From assembly GCA_964016875.1 (NCBI GenBank), contig OZ024719.1:30552679-30616678 (forward strand): 64,000 bases of DNA, written 5' to 3'. Origin of the DNA: Fallopia convolvulus (Eukaryota > Streptophyta > Magnoliopsida > Caryophyllales > Polygonaceae). This document shows positions 35,965 through 46,121 of the stretch, in pieces. The position numbers and the translations under genes were made by a program. The notes under the pieces are model-generated. The model had not been told where the DNA came from. It saw nothing but the letters and a program-made list of their open reading frames with translations, and did no database searches. How positions within the stretch are numbered: position 1 is the first letter of the stretch; each line of letters starts with the position of its first letter.

Positions 35965-37355
35965 TGATCGCCTCTCGGTTGTGCGAGGGTCTAGAGATAC
36001 AATTTATAACCCGACCCCATTGTAGCACGTGGTGGGTGTCGAACACTCGTGAAGTCTACTCGATTGATGTGCCAAGACACTAGAAAGCTAGAAAGGAGAG
36101 CTTAAAACAAAGGAAAACAAAGAAAACAGTCGGGACCGACACTAAGGTCACGTCGGGCCCGATGTTGGCGACAAGAGGAAGTCGGGACCAACACTGGGTA
36201 AGTCGGGCCCGAGGTAGCTGGGTTTGTCGAACTTCAAAGATTTGAGTAGATCTTGGGCTTTTGGGTTCCTTCTCTAGTAGATTAAGGCTTTTCCACCCCA
36301 ATTCAAGCAATGAGTGATGATCGGACTAGGATCGAGTGCTTTCGCCCTCGTTCCAACCACTTCTACACCTCGATCATTGGGGAAATCCCCTTCGAAGCAA
36401 GGTCTTGAGATTGACACATGTTCACTTTCTCTACTTTGCCAATCTCAAGCCTTGATTCCCAACTTTCGCAAGGAATTGTAGCTCTATGTAGAGTGGGTTC
36501 CTTAGATCAAACACTCAAGGCTATGGAATTGGGGTTTCTAGCCCCAACCTAGCTAGGGTTTTCCCCATAACCCAAGATCAAGGAGATCTACTCCATGTGG
36601 CAAACAAAGAAAGCAAACAAATCAAAAGGGAAAACAATCAACATCATCAATCTCAAAACAAAGCAAAGTTTCATTCAAATCAAAAGCAATCCACAAATTC
36701 CAATCAAGTGTTTCCAAATCCACAAGATCAAAACAAAGCAAAGCAAAGCTAATCAACAAAACCTATTAAGTGTTCCTCTCTCTTGGCCGATTCTCTCTCT
36801 CTCCCTCCTCCTCTCCTTTCTCCTTGCTCTCCAAGTATCCTCTTGGTTCCTTGCCAAGTGTGAGAACCCATAAAATAGAAGACAAGAGGGCCTTTTATAG
36901 ATTAGATGAGGGGCAAAAGTGGAAGTCCACAATTTCGTGCCTTGGAGCCCAAGTAGTCCGGTGACCGACTCGGACAGACACGGAGGACCTCGGGCCCGAG
37001 TTACTGTGCATGTCGGTCCGAGGTTGGAAACTTCCAAGTCGGGCCCGGCGTTGTTGCAACTCGGTCTGGACCTCGTTCCACCTTCTTCTTGTTGGCTTTC
37101 CTTGTTCTTCTTCATGACTTGCTCCTCTCATTCCCGCTTTAGCTCGGCCTTTGCTCCATGCTCCGATCCTCCTTCAAATTGATCCTCGATTCATGCCAAA
37201 TTACCTACAAAACACATAAAATGCGCATAGTCACCGAATCTCATAGAAATACGGAACTAAGCTAAAAAGGAACAAAACACATAAGAAAAGGGGAAAAAGA
37301 AACATATTTACAAAGGAAATCACATATGAAAACACCACCAAATAAAGAGACATCA
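35965..37355 (-). repeat. Athila-4 5' LTR
   Basis: Partner of 26593-27985 with TG...CA ends and AATAT duplication outside. TATA box at 36891. Palindrome pairs at 36128-36220 and 36965-37075. Confidence 0.95.
36891..36900 (-). promoter_or_regulatory. TATA box of Athila-4 5' LTR
   Basis: The minus strand reads CTATAAAAGG, a strong plant TATA box, identical in the 3' LTR (27520-27529). Confidence 0.75.
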
Positions 37356-37360
37356 AATAT

Positions 37361-38219
37361 GGTAGGTTAAAGTGACTTTTTTTTCGTCACTAATTTTTCT
37401 TCAAAGTGATTTTACTTAGCTACTTTTCTAGCAAGCAATCACTAGGGGTGAAAGTGGCTTGAAACTAGCAGGGGAAGATCACTTCTTTTTCTCTTTTTTT
37501 GACTTTATGCACAAACTACTCTTGTGCTAGAATGAACAAAGTAAAGCAAAGCAACAAATAATGCAAAAAGGGCAGAAACGAAGCTGATTTTTTTTTATCT
37601 AAGTGACTTTAAACTACCAATGACACCAGCTATAAGCCAAATTAACAAAGAAGAAAGGGGGTAGGTCGAATTTAATAGAAGGCAATAGCAAAAATCAGCA
37701 AATATTAAACAAGCAATATGAATCTCTATCAATAATGCAATATGAATGAAAAACTCATACAAATTGTAGGAAGATAATTGCTAAACTATATTGCAATTAA
37801 ACTCAACCAATCAGCCAAAAACATGCAAAAATCCCTTAAATATATCCTAGTTGGTTGATTACTTGGGGGCAAGCAATTTAAACAAGGAAATTAGGGTTTG
37901 GAGTTCTCGGCCGCCAGTTAGGGTTTGAGGGTGGGGTGGCGATTTGGCTTTGTGGTGGTGCTATTGGTGCGGGGTTGGTGGGGTTAGGTTTGGACATGGG
38001 TGGTGGAGGGTGTGGTGCCCTAGAGCAACACCAGATATGGGTGGTCCGGCGGTGGTGGTTAGTGGTGTTGGCGGAAATTTGGTGGTTTGGTGGAGAAAAA
38101 TTCAGCCTTTGCTCTCAAAGTGTATAAGGTATGGAAAAGGTATGAACTTTAAGGCTAAAAATTGAATTAATCAACTAGAAAGCAAATTGAGGAAAGAAAA
38201 TATTACTTGGCGAGACGAT
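37361..38219 (-). other. Chromovirus-B leader, LTR-proximal part
   Basis: Non-coding leader between PBS and the Athila-4 insertion. It contains a strand-asymmetric G-rich stretch on the plus strand (about 37925-38095, many GGTGG and GGGG runs). No gene seen. Confidence 0.65.
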
Positions 38220-38235
38220 GGAATATGATACCACT
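38220..38235 (-). other. Primer binding site of chromovirus-B
   Basis: The minus strand after LTR end TGTATCA reads AGTGGTATCATATTCC. TGGTATCA is the core of the initiator-Met tRNA primer site usual in chromoviruses; the following GAGC is lost. Confidence 0.75.
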
Positions 38236-39392
38236 TGATACATGATTGCCTCGGAATCCTCCTTAAAAATCTCGTATATGACCCACACGATCCTGATCTT
38301 ACCTTGTAATCTCGATTCAAGCCTGAATTTGCTAACAAAGTTAATTTCTTGGAGAACAAGTAAACCAATTTCGAACTTAATGAAGATGATGCACGTATTG
38401 AGTTGATATGATGATCCAAATAGATAGTTCAACTGAATTGGCCCTAACGCTAAATTCAGTTGATGAACTAGTATTGATCTTTAACAATCAATCTAGAACT
38501 AAACTAGTTGAATAACATATCAACACAAATCTGAAATGATTGTATGAAATCGAAAGAGAGAGAATTGAGTATGAGATGATGATCGATCAATAGTTGCAAC
38601 AATAATAAGCACACGTGTGTTTTGAATCCAAGGACTAGATAAACCTTCTCTAGGTTTATCTAATCTCAAGCTGATTTTATTAAACTGAAAATGCAAAGTA
38701 TAAATAGTAGAATACAAAGCTATCCTTGGAGAGCAAGGCACCCCTATGGTCGGCCCTAATAGATAGAGAGAGACCCTTGTCTTGCTTCCCAAGATATAAT
38801 AAAATATGTAACGCTTAACTAACTAGATTCCCCTTTAATAAAATAAATCATGGCTGATTTATTTATTTAAGGAAAATATCCTAACAAACTTAAAATATCT
38901 TAAAGATAAAACAAACATAGGAGAGAGAATATTCAACCAACTAACATCAGCCTATTGATTGAAAATATCTCTAACAAACTAATATCTAAAAATCGTCCTC
39001 CAACATATATAAAATAAATAAATGATATTTTCCACTATTTAGATTGGTCATGTCAAAGGGTTGACTTTGACTCATGTAACAACTTATCTTACCCGGTCAC
39101 TCACTAAATTCAGCCCTCAAGTGAGACAAGCTAATACATGTTTCTAAATAAGGAAATGGAGTGAAATTTTGGCCCATATAGTTAATCCATAGAATTCGGG
39201 CTTACTTGATGCCAAATGTACATGACCCATCTCGTCTTGCTTGACTCTTCAACAACAGCTGCCAATCGAACTAAGATTGTTGTTATGCCTTGAGCAATCT
39301 TCTTAGCTCGACTCCTTGTGATTGGTCTGTCAGAAGGCACTCGAATCAACTCATCGACGTCGGTAGGAGACATGGCTGGCTTCACTGCATCA
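38236..39392 (-). repeat. Chromovirus-B 5' LTR including pol C-terminus
   Basis: The minus-strand start TGATGCAGTGAAGCC is identical to the 3' LTR start. It encodes the same polyprotein tail (ORF 39182-39385, PAMSPTDVDELIRVPSDRPI, TRSRAKKIAQ). Because a PBS follows at its other end, this is a true 5' LTR and not a second 3' end. TATA box (CTATTTATACT, minus) at 38697-38707. Confidence 0.87.
38697..38707 (-). promoter_or_regulatory. TATA box of chromovirus-B 5' LTR
   Basis: CTATTTATACT on the minus strand, conserved in the 3' LTR at 16502-16512. Confidence 0.55.
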
Positions 39393-39480
39393 CTAAATTT
39401 GGTCCTTCATCTTCTAATAGTATGCCCGGTATTCCTACACAAGGGTTAGTGAAATCCGAGAACCAAGGACGTTTCGACTC
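39393..39480 (-). pseudogene. pol: Athila-2 integrase-side remnant
   Basis: The minus strand reads YAIEESKRPWFSDFTNPCVG, which aligns with SKSPWFADFANYIVGG of Athila-3 (about 60338-60385), the segment before the integrase zinc finger. It lies immediately after the protease ORF, so RT and RNase H are missing. Chromovirus-B cuts it at 39392. Confidence 0.7.
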
Positions 39481-39482
39481 CT

Positions 39483-42149
39483 CTATAGCGTAAATAGTAG
39501 GGTATGGTGTAGGAAAATGACATAAAGAAGGATCATGACCGGGTCGGTTGAGGTCGTTATCGACCTATCAGAAGCAAAACATCTCTCGGTGTCGTGCCAA
39601 AATACGCCGCCTCTGTCATATTGCTGTACGAAGGGCTCGGTGCCGACCCTAGGGGGGTCGGTAGCTTCCTTAATAGCATTATCATAGTCCTTATTGATTT
39701 GGAAGGGAACTACGGGTTTAAAAATGTCGAGCTCGGGCTGAGACGTCTCGATCTGGGCGGATGTGGTCGTGTCGTTGGCATCTTGATTAAGGCTGAACTC
39801 GACCCTTTCTTCTCCTATATCAAAGGTGAGGAATCCTTTCCGAACATCAACTCTAGCGTCTGCTATAGCAAGGAATGGCCTGCCTAGAATGATGGGTACT
39901 AGAGGGTCTTCGGGCATATCAAGGACAATGAAATCGTTCGGTATGAAGAATTTGCCCACTTGAATGGGATAATCGTCAACGACTCCTATAGCCTTTACAC
40001 TTGATCCGTCCGCCATGTACAACCTCATATCCATGGGTTCCAGAGGTCCCATGTTAGCTTTTGACCAGATTGATAAGGGAAGTAAACTAGCGTTGGCTCC
40101 CAAATCGCATAGTGCTTTGAACCGGTGGTCGCCAATCCCAATTGTGATAGCAAATCTCCTTGGGCCGCCTAGCTTTTCCGGAAGGGTAATAGATCGGACC
40201 TCATCTGTCAACTCTGTTATTGATCGTTTCCTGCTAAGAATGTCCTTCGAAAATTTTGTGTAAGCCGGCATTTCGCTTAGGGCCTCAGCGAATGGTATAG
40301 AAATATTTAAGCCTTGAAGAATCTTAACGAAACGCTTAAACTTGCCTTATGTTGAGTCCTTAGACTTCTTAGTAGGAAAGGGAAGAGACTTCACCAATCT
40401 CGGAGCCAAAGCGGGCTCGGGAGGTGGTGCTATCGGGTAGACAATAGGGTCGATTGGTGTGTTAGAAGGATTGGTACCGACCCTGGTGGGGTCAGTATCG
40501 AGCATGGGACTAAGAGAGGGGCTCGGTGTAGAAAACTTACCTGAGTTAGGGTCGGTGACATCCCTGGGAGCATCGGTACCAAGTGGTTCAGGCCAGATAA
40601 CGACCCTCTTTGGCACGTTGTCGACCTGGGCCGTGGCGTCTTCTTCTGTAACGGGGTCCTTCTCCTTGACTTTGGTACAATCCGGCAGCGTCTTCCCACT
40701 CCTGAGGTGTACAGCTGCAATCTGTCCTCTAGGGTTCTCCTCGAGGCGGCCCAGAAGTTGTCCTTGCGGCCTTGGAATCCGTGCAGTTAGGTTCCCTAGC
40801 TGTGAGTCGACACTCTTCTTCCAAACATCGAACTCTCCCCATCTTTTCATTTGATTGTTATTATTGGCTTGGACTCCAATGATTTAATTCTTTACTCCAT
40901 TGATCCCTTCATAGAGTCCTTGCACCCATGAAGGTGGCTCTTGATAGCCTGGAAGTTGATATGGTGCGGGCCGTCTACCCGGTGGGGGTGCTGCATAATT
41001 CTGATTCTGACTTTGATTTCCCCAAGTCGGGTAGTTGTTTGGCCTGTCAGAATTATTAGGCGGGTTTTTGTATTGACCTCTCGTGTAATTTATCTCATCA
41101 TATGTCTCAGCGGCTCTAACGTGCTCGATGTTAGTGCAAGCAGAAGTACTATGGGCAGAAGAACCACACTCTTCACAAGGTTGAGAGGTTTTCAGAAAAC
41201 TTACCTGTTTCTTCACACGGTTGTTCTCATCCTGTAGAAATTGATTTTTGACATCGGGATTAACTTCGTCTTTATTGGGCACGTAGAGATGCTTTTGTGG
41301 CTGTGGTGGTTGTTGGGCTCCATACATAGCATCGTAGTTGGTCAGATTGTCCAACAACTCCCATGCTGCGGTGGGATCCATCTCAATAAAACTGCATGTC
41401 GTGTGCATGTTGATGCGGTTCTTTGTTTCTACATTAATCCCCTAGAAGAAGATTTCCTGCAGCACATATGGTGGTTGCCCATGAGTGGGGCACTGTCTGA
41501 GCATCTCCTTAAATCTCTCCCATGTCTCCACAAAGGTCTCGTTAGGCAGCTGGTGATAGAAGGTGATGCGCTTTCTCAACTCCGTTGTCTTGGCAGGAGG
41601 GAAGAACTTTGTAAGAAATTGATCATACAAAGCCTTCCAAGTCCTGATAGACTCAGGAGGTAAGCTCTCCAACCAGCTCATGGCCTTTCCTATAAGAGAC
41701 CAACTGAAAGCTTTTAACAAAACATATTCTAGTGAGACACCTTCAGCAGCAATATTGTCACATAAATCAAGAAAATTTCTAATATGTTCCATAGGGCACT
41801 CAATAGGTTTCCCTTCAAATTGAGCCCGTTTTATTAAGGATATAAATTGGGACTTAATCTCAAAAGTCTTCTCTATCTCTTGAAGCACGATTGCAGATTC
41901 TGGCACCCTCAGTTCTAGATGCATATATTGTTTGGCATTCCTTGGATAGGCATCGAGTCTTTCCTGTAGAGTGGTGTTTTCAATCTTTGTGGCATCGAGC
42001 TGCCTTTGAAGCTCAGCCATCTTTCGAGCCATCTCTTCAATAGTTATCGCCATGGGTTGATTTTCTCTTCTTCTGCGGTGGAGGGTACGCTCAGGTTTAG
42101 AATAATAACCAGTGTTATCAAACTCGAGCATGCGACGTCCTGTTGGCAT
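39483..42149 (-). pseudogene. gag: Athila-2 gag-protease polyprotein
   Basis: One frame of 889 codons from the ATG at 42149 (MPTGRRMLEF) to 39483, with only three in-frame stops (about 41440, 40882 and 40345). Domains: ITIEEMARKMAELQRQL coiled coil, gag core (FEIKSQFISLIKRAQFEGKP, AMSWLESLPPESIRTWKAL, RFKEMLRQCPTHGQPP), CCHC (CEECGSSAHSTSAC), NLTARIPRPQGQL linker with palindromes, protease (LCDLGANASLLPLSIW, ILGRPFLAIADARVDVRKG). A TTTTTCTCAG tract precedes the start. CAG|GTAAGT lies at 40535-40543 (minus). No RT follows. Confidence 0.9.
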
Positions 42150-42239
42150 AAGCTGAGAAAAATAAAAGAAAATAAAATTAAAAATAAAAACGGGGTCGGG
42201 CTATTCCCACACCCACAAGTAAACAGACAAATAATGTTG

Positions 42240-42261
42240 CTTCCCGGCAACGGCACCAATT
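42240..42261 (-). other. Primer binding site of Athila-2
   Basis: The minus strand after LTR end CTCTCAACA reads AATTGGTGCCGTTGCCGGGA, one or two changes from the Athila-4 site. Confidence 0.87.
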
Positions 42262-43617
42262 TGTTGAGAGGGTTGTACGGACAACAAATAAATTTGTAGT
42301 CAAGACCCCGCTGAGTATAGGGAGGTCAGGATCATCCACGGGAAGAAGGCTATTTGTTTACCGACTATGAAAAACAAGAAAACAAAACAAAACAAAAGCA
42401 AACAGCTACGACAGACCTCGGTACTGACTTTGTCAAGGTCGGTAACAACACTGGATTTCTACTAAAACAGAGCAAACAACACGATTTAAGTGCAGGCTCA
42501 ATACCGATCTGTGTGTCGCGGTAAGGAGTCTATTCGAGAGTAAAAACGAAGGAAAATCAAGGGATAAAAAGATCTAGGACAAGAGTTACCTCAACATAAT
42601 TATGCATACAAACAAGTGTGAAGGATAAAGATCGTGCCTTTAAAGATATATCTATCAACTTTCGCTGACTAATCAAGCAAATCAATCAACTTTCATAAAT
42701 CAATTCACTTTTCTACTTGTTTTGAATCCAAAGCTCGAAACTTTCGTTATCGAACAATATCAACATTCAAGTTCACGACTTTCTCTTTTGATCAAGCAAT
42801 AAACTCAAATTACTTCGACTCTTGTCCAAGTATAAGCACAACGCATTCAAAAATCAACACATTCCTTCAACCACGCATAACTATTTCGGGTTTCATCCCA
42901 ATCCTAGAAAAGATAACTACTCAATCATATTTGAAACAAAACAAACAACTATATTGAAAGAAAACATTGAAAAGTAAAACTTACTTGAAATTAACGAAAT
43001 CTCGTCTTATAACCAAGTTCAAACTCAAAACAACAATGAATGAAAACAACGAATTCGATCATGATCCTCTCTCTCTCTCTCTCTCGATCGTACCAGGATT
43101 GAAAACTCAAACCCACGTCTTCTCTCACGACTTGCTCCCCAAAACTAGCGAACTCCCCTTTTTCTAGGCTAGAAAAAGGGTATATATACTAGAGGAAACT
43201 ATCTTAATAAAGATCTAAAAGATAAAAACTTTCTAAACTAAAAAGATTACAAGATAAAAGATATAATTTCCGAGGACTAATAATTCTCCTTGCACAGGTC
43301 GGTAACGAGCTTTCTGTTTCGGCTTTTTGAACTCTTTCCATGGCTTTTCTTGAACTTCAACCGAATCTTTAAGATGCACTCTTCCTTTTTTTCTTCTATG
43401 CACTCCAACATTCACCACTTGACTTCAGCTTCGCTTGAAAATGCTCCTTTCCGCTTCAAAAACCTAAAAAAAGACACAAAACGGAGTAGCTTTCATACTG
43501 TTCACAAAATATGCAAACTCATCCAAAAACACAAAAAAACCAACTCTAAACCTTACTAAAACTAAACTAAACAACCTAAGAAAAAAAACCAAAACTAGAC
43601 TAAAAACACAAACATCA
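42262..43617 (-). repeat. Athila-2 5' LTR
   Basis: Plus-strand ends TGTTGAGAGGG and ACATCA. Followed by CCTCT, the target duplication. It lacks about 85-90 bp and a 20-bp palindromic unit present in the 3' LTR (around 43275-43305). TATA box at 43181. Confidence 0.9.
43181..43190 (-). promoter_or_regulatory. TATA box of Athila-2 5' LTR
   Basis: The minus strand reads AGTATATATA followed by CCC, matching the 3' LTR copy at 10971-10980. Confidence 0.6.
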
Positions 43618-45240
43618 CCTCTCTGGGTTGATACCGAGCCCTCTGATAGAAGATGAAGAGCTTATAGTGTTTGATTACCTCGAGGAACTTCTGAAGACAG
43701 AGCATGAAGAACCCATTCTTATCCCAGCTAAGCCTACTCCAACGCTCAAGCCCCTTATAGACTCCCTCAGGTATGAATTTCTCGATCCTAATTCTACCTT
43801 TCTCGTCATCATAAATGCTCAATTAAAAGATGAAGAAGTAGAGAAGCTAATTTCTGTACTTAGGACCTATAGAAAGGCCATGGGCTACTCTTTGGATGAC
43901 ATAACTGCCATATCCCCTTCATTATGCATGCATAGGACCTACATGGAGGATAATCACAAACCCATAATAGAGCATCAACGTAGGTTGAATCCTAATATGA
44001 AAGATGTGGTGGAAAAGGAAATCTTAAAACTACTTGATGCCGGGATTATTTTTCCTATATCGGACGGCCAATGGGTTAGTCCGGTCCATGTAGTCCCTAA
44101 AAAGGGGGAAAAGACCATTATAGAGAATGAAAAAGGTGAACTAATTCCCACTAAGACCACAACTAGTTGGCGGATGTACATTGATTGTAGAAAGCTAAAC
44201 AGTGCTAGAAGAAAAGATCATTTTCCGCTTCCTTTCATCGATCAAGTTTTAGAACGCTTATCTCAACATGAATACTTTTGTTATTTAGATGGCTATAGCG
44301 GTTTCTGGCCAATTCCTATTCATCCTGATGATCAGAAGAAAACAACCTTTACTTATCCCTATGGGACTTTTGCTTACAGAAGAATGCCATTCGGGCTTTG
44401 TAATGCCCCTGCAACCTTTCAAAGGTGCATGATGGCTATCTTCTCAGATATGATAGAGGATATAGTTGAGGTTTTTTATGGATGATTTTTCTGTGTATGG
44501 TTCTTCATTTGATTCCTGTCTAGTTAATTTGACTAGGGTGCTTACAAGATGTAAAGAAACCAATCATATGCTTAATTAGGAAAAATGTCATTTCATGGTC
44601 CAAGAGGGGATAGTGTTGGAACACCTCGTCTCTAAGAGAGGGATTGAAGTAGACAGAGCCAAAACTGAGCTCATTGAAAAACTACCTCCTCCCTTTTCTG
44701 TAAAAGACGTTAGGAGTTTTTTAGGACATGATGGCTTCTATAGACGTTTCATTCAAGATTTTTCTAAGATAGTTAAACCTTTGACTAACCTACTAATGAA
44801 AGATGTAGTGTTTGAGCTGTCTACAAAATATCTTGAGGCTTTTCACAAGTTGAGAGCAGCGCTTTTCTCTGCTCCTATTATTCAGTCCCCAGATTGGACC
44901 TTGCCATTTGAAATAATGTGTGATGCCAGCAACTATGCTATCGGTGCAGTATTAGGTTAACAGAAGAATAAAAAGCTCCATGTCATTTATTATGCAAGTA
45001 AGATGTTTGATGAGGCGCAGAGTAAGTATACCACAACGGAGAAGGAATTCCTTGTTGTGGTATTTGCATTTGAAAAATTCTGCTCTTATCTTGTTGCTTC
45101 TAAAGTGATAGTTTATACTGACCATGAAGTCGTTAGATATTTAATGGCTAAGAAGGATGCCAAACCTAGGCTACTTCGTTGGATGCTCTTATTGTAGGAA
45201 TTCGACCACGAAATCCGAGACAAGAAGGGAGCGGAAAACT
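43618..45240 (+). pseudogene. pol: Athila-1 reverse transcriptase and RNase H
   Basis: ORF 43628-44485 holds the RT N-terminal half (LLDAGIIFPISDGQWVSPVH, SWRMYIDCRKLNSARRKDHF, MPFGLCNAPATFQRCM). An extra T in a T run near 44473 shifts frame just before the catalytic FMDD. RT connection and RNase H continue at 44595-44960 (KDVRSFLGHDGFYRRFIQDF, PFEIMCDASNYAIGAVLG), a TAA follows AVLG, and 45003-45197 has TTTEKEFLVVVFAFEKFCSY and VYTDHEVVRYLMAKKDAKP. The remainder reads EFDHEIRDKKGAENLV. It resumes exactly where 7340 left off, across Athila-2. Confidence 0.9.
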
Positions 45241-46121
45241 TGGTGGCGGGTCACCTATCTAGGTTGCCAATTGAACAAATCACAGAATCCAACAATGTTG
45301 TACCAATCAATGAATCCAGACCGGACGAGCACCTCATGCTGAACGAGGTCGAAAACCATGGGTCGGTATCGACCAATCACCGAAGTTGTAGGAAGATGGG
45401 AACACCGATACCGAGGCAGGAAGATCCAACAACGAGGCCAACTACCTCAATACCAAGCAAAAAGAGGTCGTTACCGAGGAGATTAGTGAAGCCATAGGGT
45501 CGATAACTACCCATCCAAGCCCGGTAACAACCCATCCAAGTACGTTTTCTCACCTTATTTCAATACCTCCCAATTCTGATCCTTCCTCATCTCTTTCTTC
45601 TACTTCTCTTCATTCATTAGAGGGTCAAAGGCCCCTTGGTTTGCAGATTTCGCTAACCACATTGTAGGAGGCGTGATTCCCGAGGGCTTGACCCCACAAA
45701 ATAAGAAGTTTCTACATGATGTCAAGCAGTACTTTTGGGATGATCCTTACTTGTTCAAGCAAGGAAGTGATCACCTCTTTAGGCGTTGTGTTCCAGAAAA
45801 AGAGGTAGAGTGTGTGATCCGTCAAAGTCACACCCTCCCAACAGGTGGCCATGCAAAAGGTTTCAAAACCACGCGAAGATTCTTTAAAGTGGTCTCTATT
45901 GGCCAACCATTTTCAAGGACGTACAAGAATATGTGACATCATGTGATGAATGCCAAAGCTCTGGAAACATCACTTGGAGGCATGAGAACCTGCTAACAGG
46001 GTTCCTAGAGGTCGAGCTTTTCGACGTTTGGGGCATAGACTTTATGGGACCCTTCCCCTCATCGGGTCCTTATAAGTATATCCTTGTCGCGAATGATTAT
46101 GTCTCTAAGTGGGTTAAAGCC
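45240..46121 (+). pseudogene. pol: Athila-1 integrase, N-terminal half
   Basis: A palindrome-rich linker (45360-45530) is followed by PWFADFANHIVGG-like sequence across frames, then ORF 45673-45936 (PQNKKFLHDVKQYFWDDPYL) with the HHCC finger (RQSHTLPTGGHAKGFKTTRR; SCDECQ), and 45933-46124 with FLEVELFDVWGIDFMGPFPS carrying the first catalytic Asp. Cut at VSKWVKA by a solo LTR. Confidence 0.85.

Larger units (their letters stand above)
26593..37355 (-). mobile_element. Athila-4: young, RT-less non-autonomous Athila derivative
   Basis: A complete 10.76-kb minus-strand element: 5' LTR 35965-37355, PBS matching TTGGCGCCGTTGCCGGGGA, gag-protease (33134-35812), post-pol hairpin, env-position ORF (29717-31524), PPT and 3' LTR 26593-27985. 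Perfect 5-bp duplication AATAT (26588-26592 and 37356-37360). No RT, RNase H or integrase motif lies between protease and env; the polyprotein tail (ORF 32847-33128) leads directly to the hairpin. The LTRs are near-identical. It would depend on RT and integrase supplied by another element. Its repeats carry TCGGGCCCGA palindromes instead of TCGGTACCGA. Confidence 0.92.
16051..39392 (-). mobile_element. Chromovirus-B: CRM-like Ty3/gypsy element with two guests
   Basis: A minus-strand chromovirus with 5' LTR 38236-39392, iMet-type PBS, leader 37361-38220 plus 26264-26587, gag from 26263, zinc knuckle, protease, RT, RNase H, integrase, PPT 17197-17208 and 3' LTR 16051-17196. LTR-X copy 2 splits gag and Athila-4 splits the leader. 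The pol reading frame continues into the LTR, a feature of CRM chromoviruses. No exact 5-bp duplication flanks it (TTTAG on one side; a shifted TTTAA on the other), and the 3' LTR lacks about 15 terminal bases. Confidence 0.85.
10041..43617 (-). mobile_element. Athila-2: RT-less Athila with chromovirus-B nested inside
   Basis: A minus-strand Athila with 5' LTR 42262-43617, PBS 42240-42261, gag-protease 39483-42149, an integrase-side remnant 39393-39480, pol tail about 15970-16050, env-position ORF 13427-14824 and 3' LTR 10041-11500. It is flanked by a perfect 5-bp duplication CCTCT (10036-10040 and 43618-43622). The protease region runs straight into the RNase H-integrase linker with no RT. 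Chromovirus-B splits it at 16050/39393. It inserted into Athila-1 between protease and RT. Confidence 0.88.

Noticed and set aside
26757..37075. CRISPR-like look of short palindromes with fairly regular spacing
   Set aside because: Spacing and spacers are irregular, units lie inside plant retrotransposons, and no cas-like gene is present.
38236..39392. A tandem chromovirus array sharing an LTR, suggested by pol-tail sequence upstream of the 5' LTR
   Set aside because: The PPT position shows the pol tail lies inside the LTR, so one element with two LTRs explains everything.
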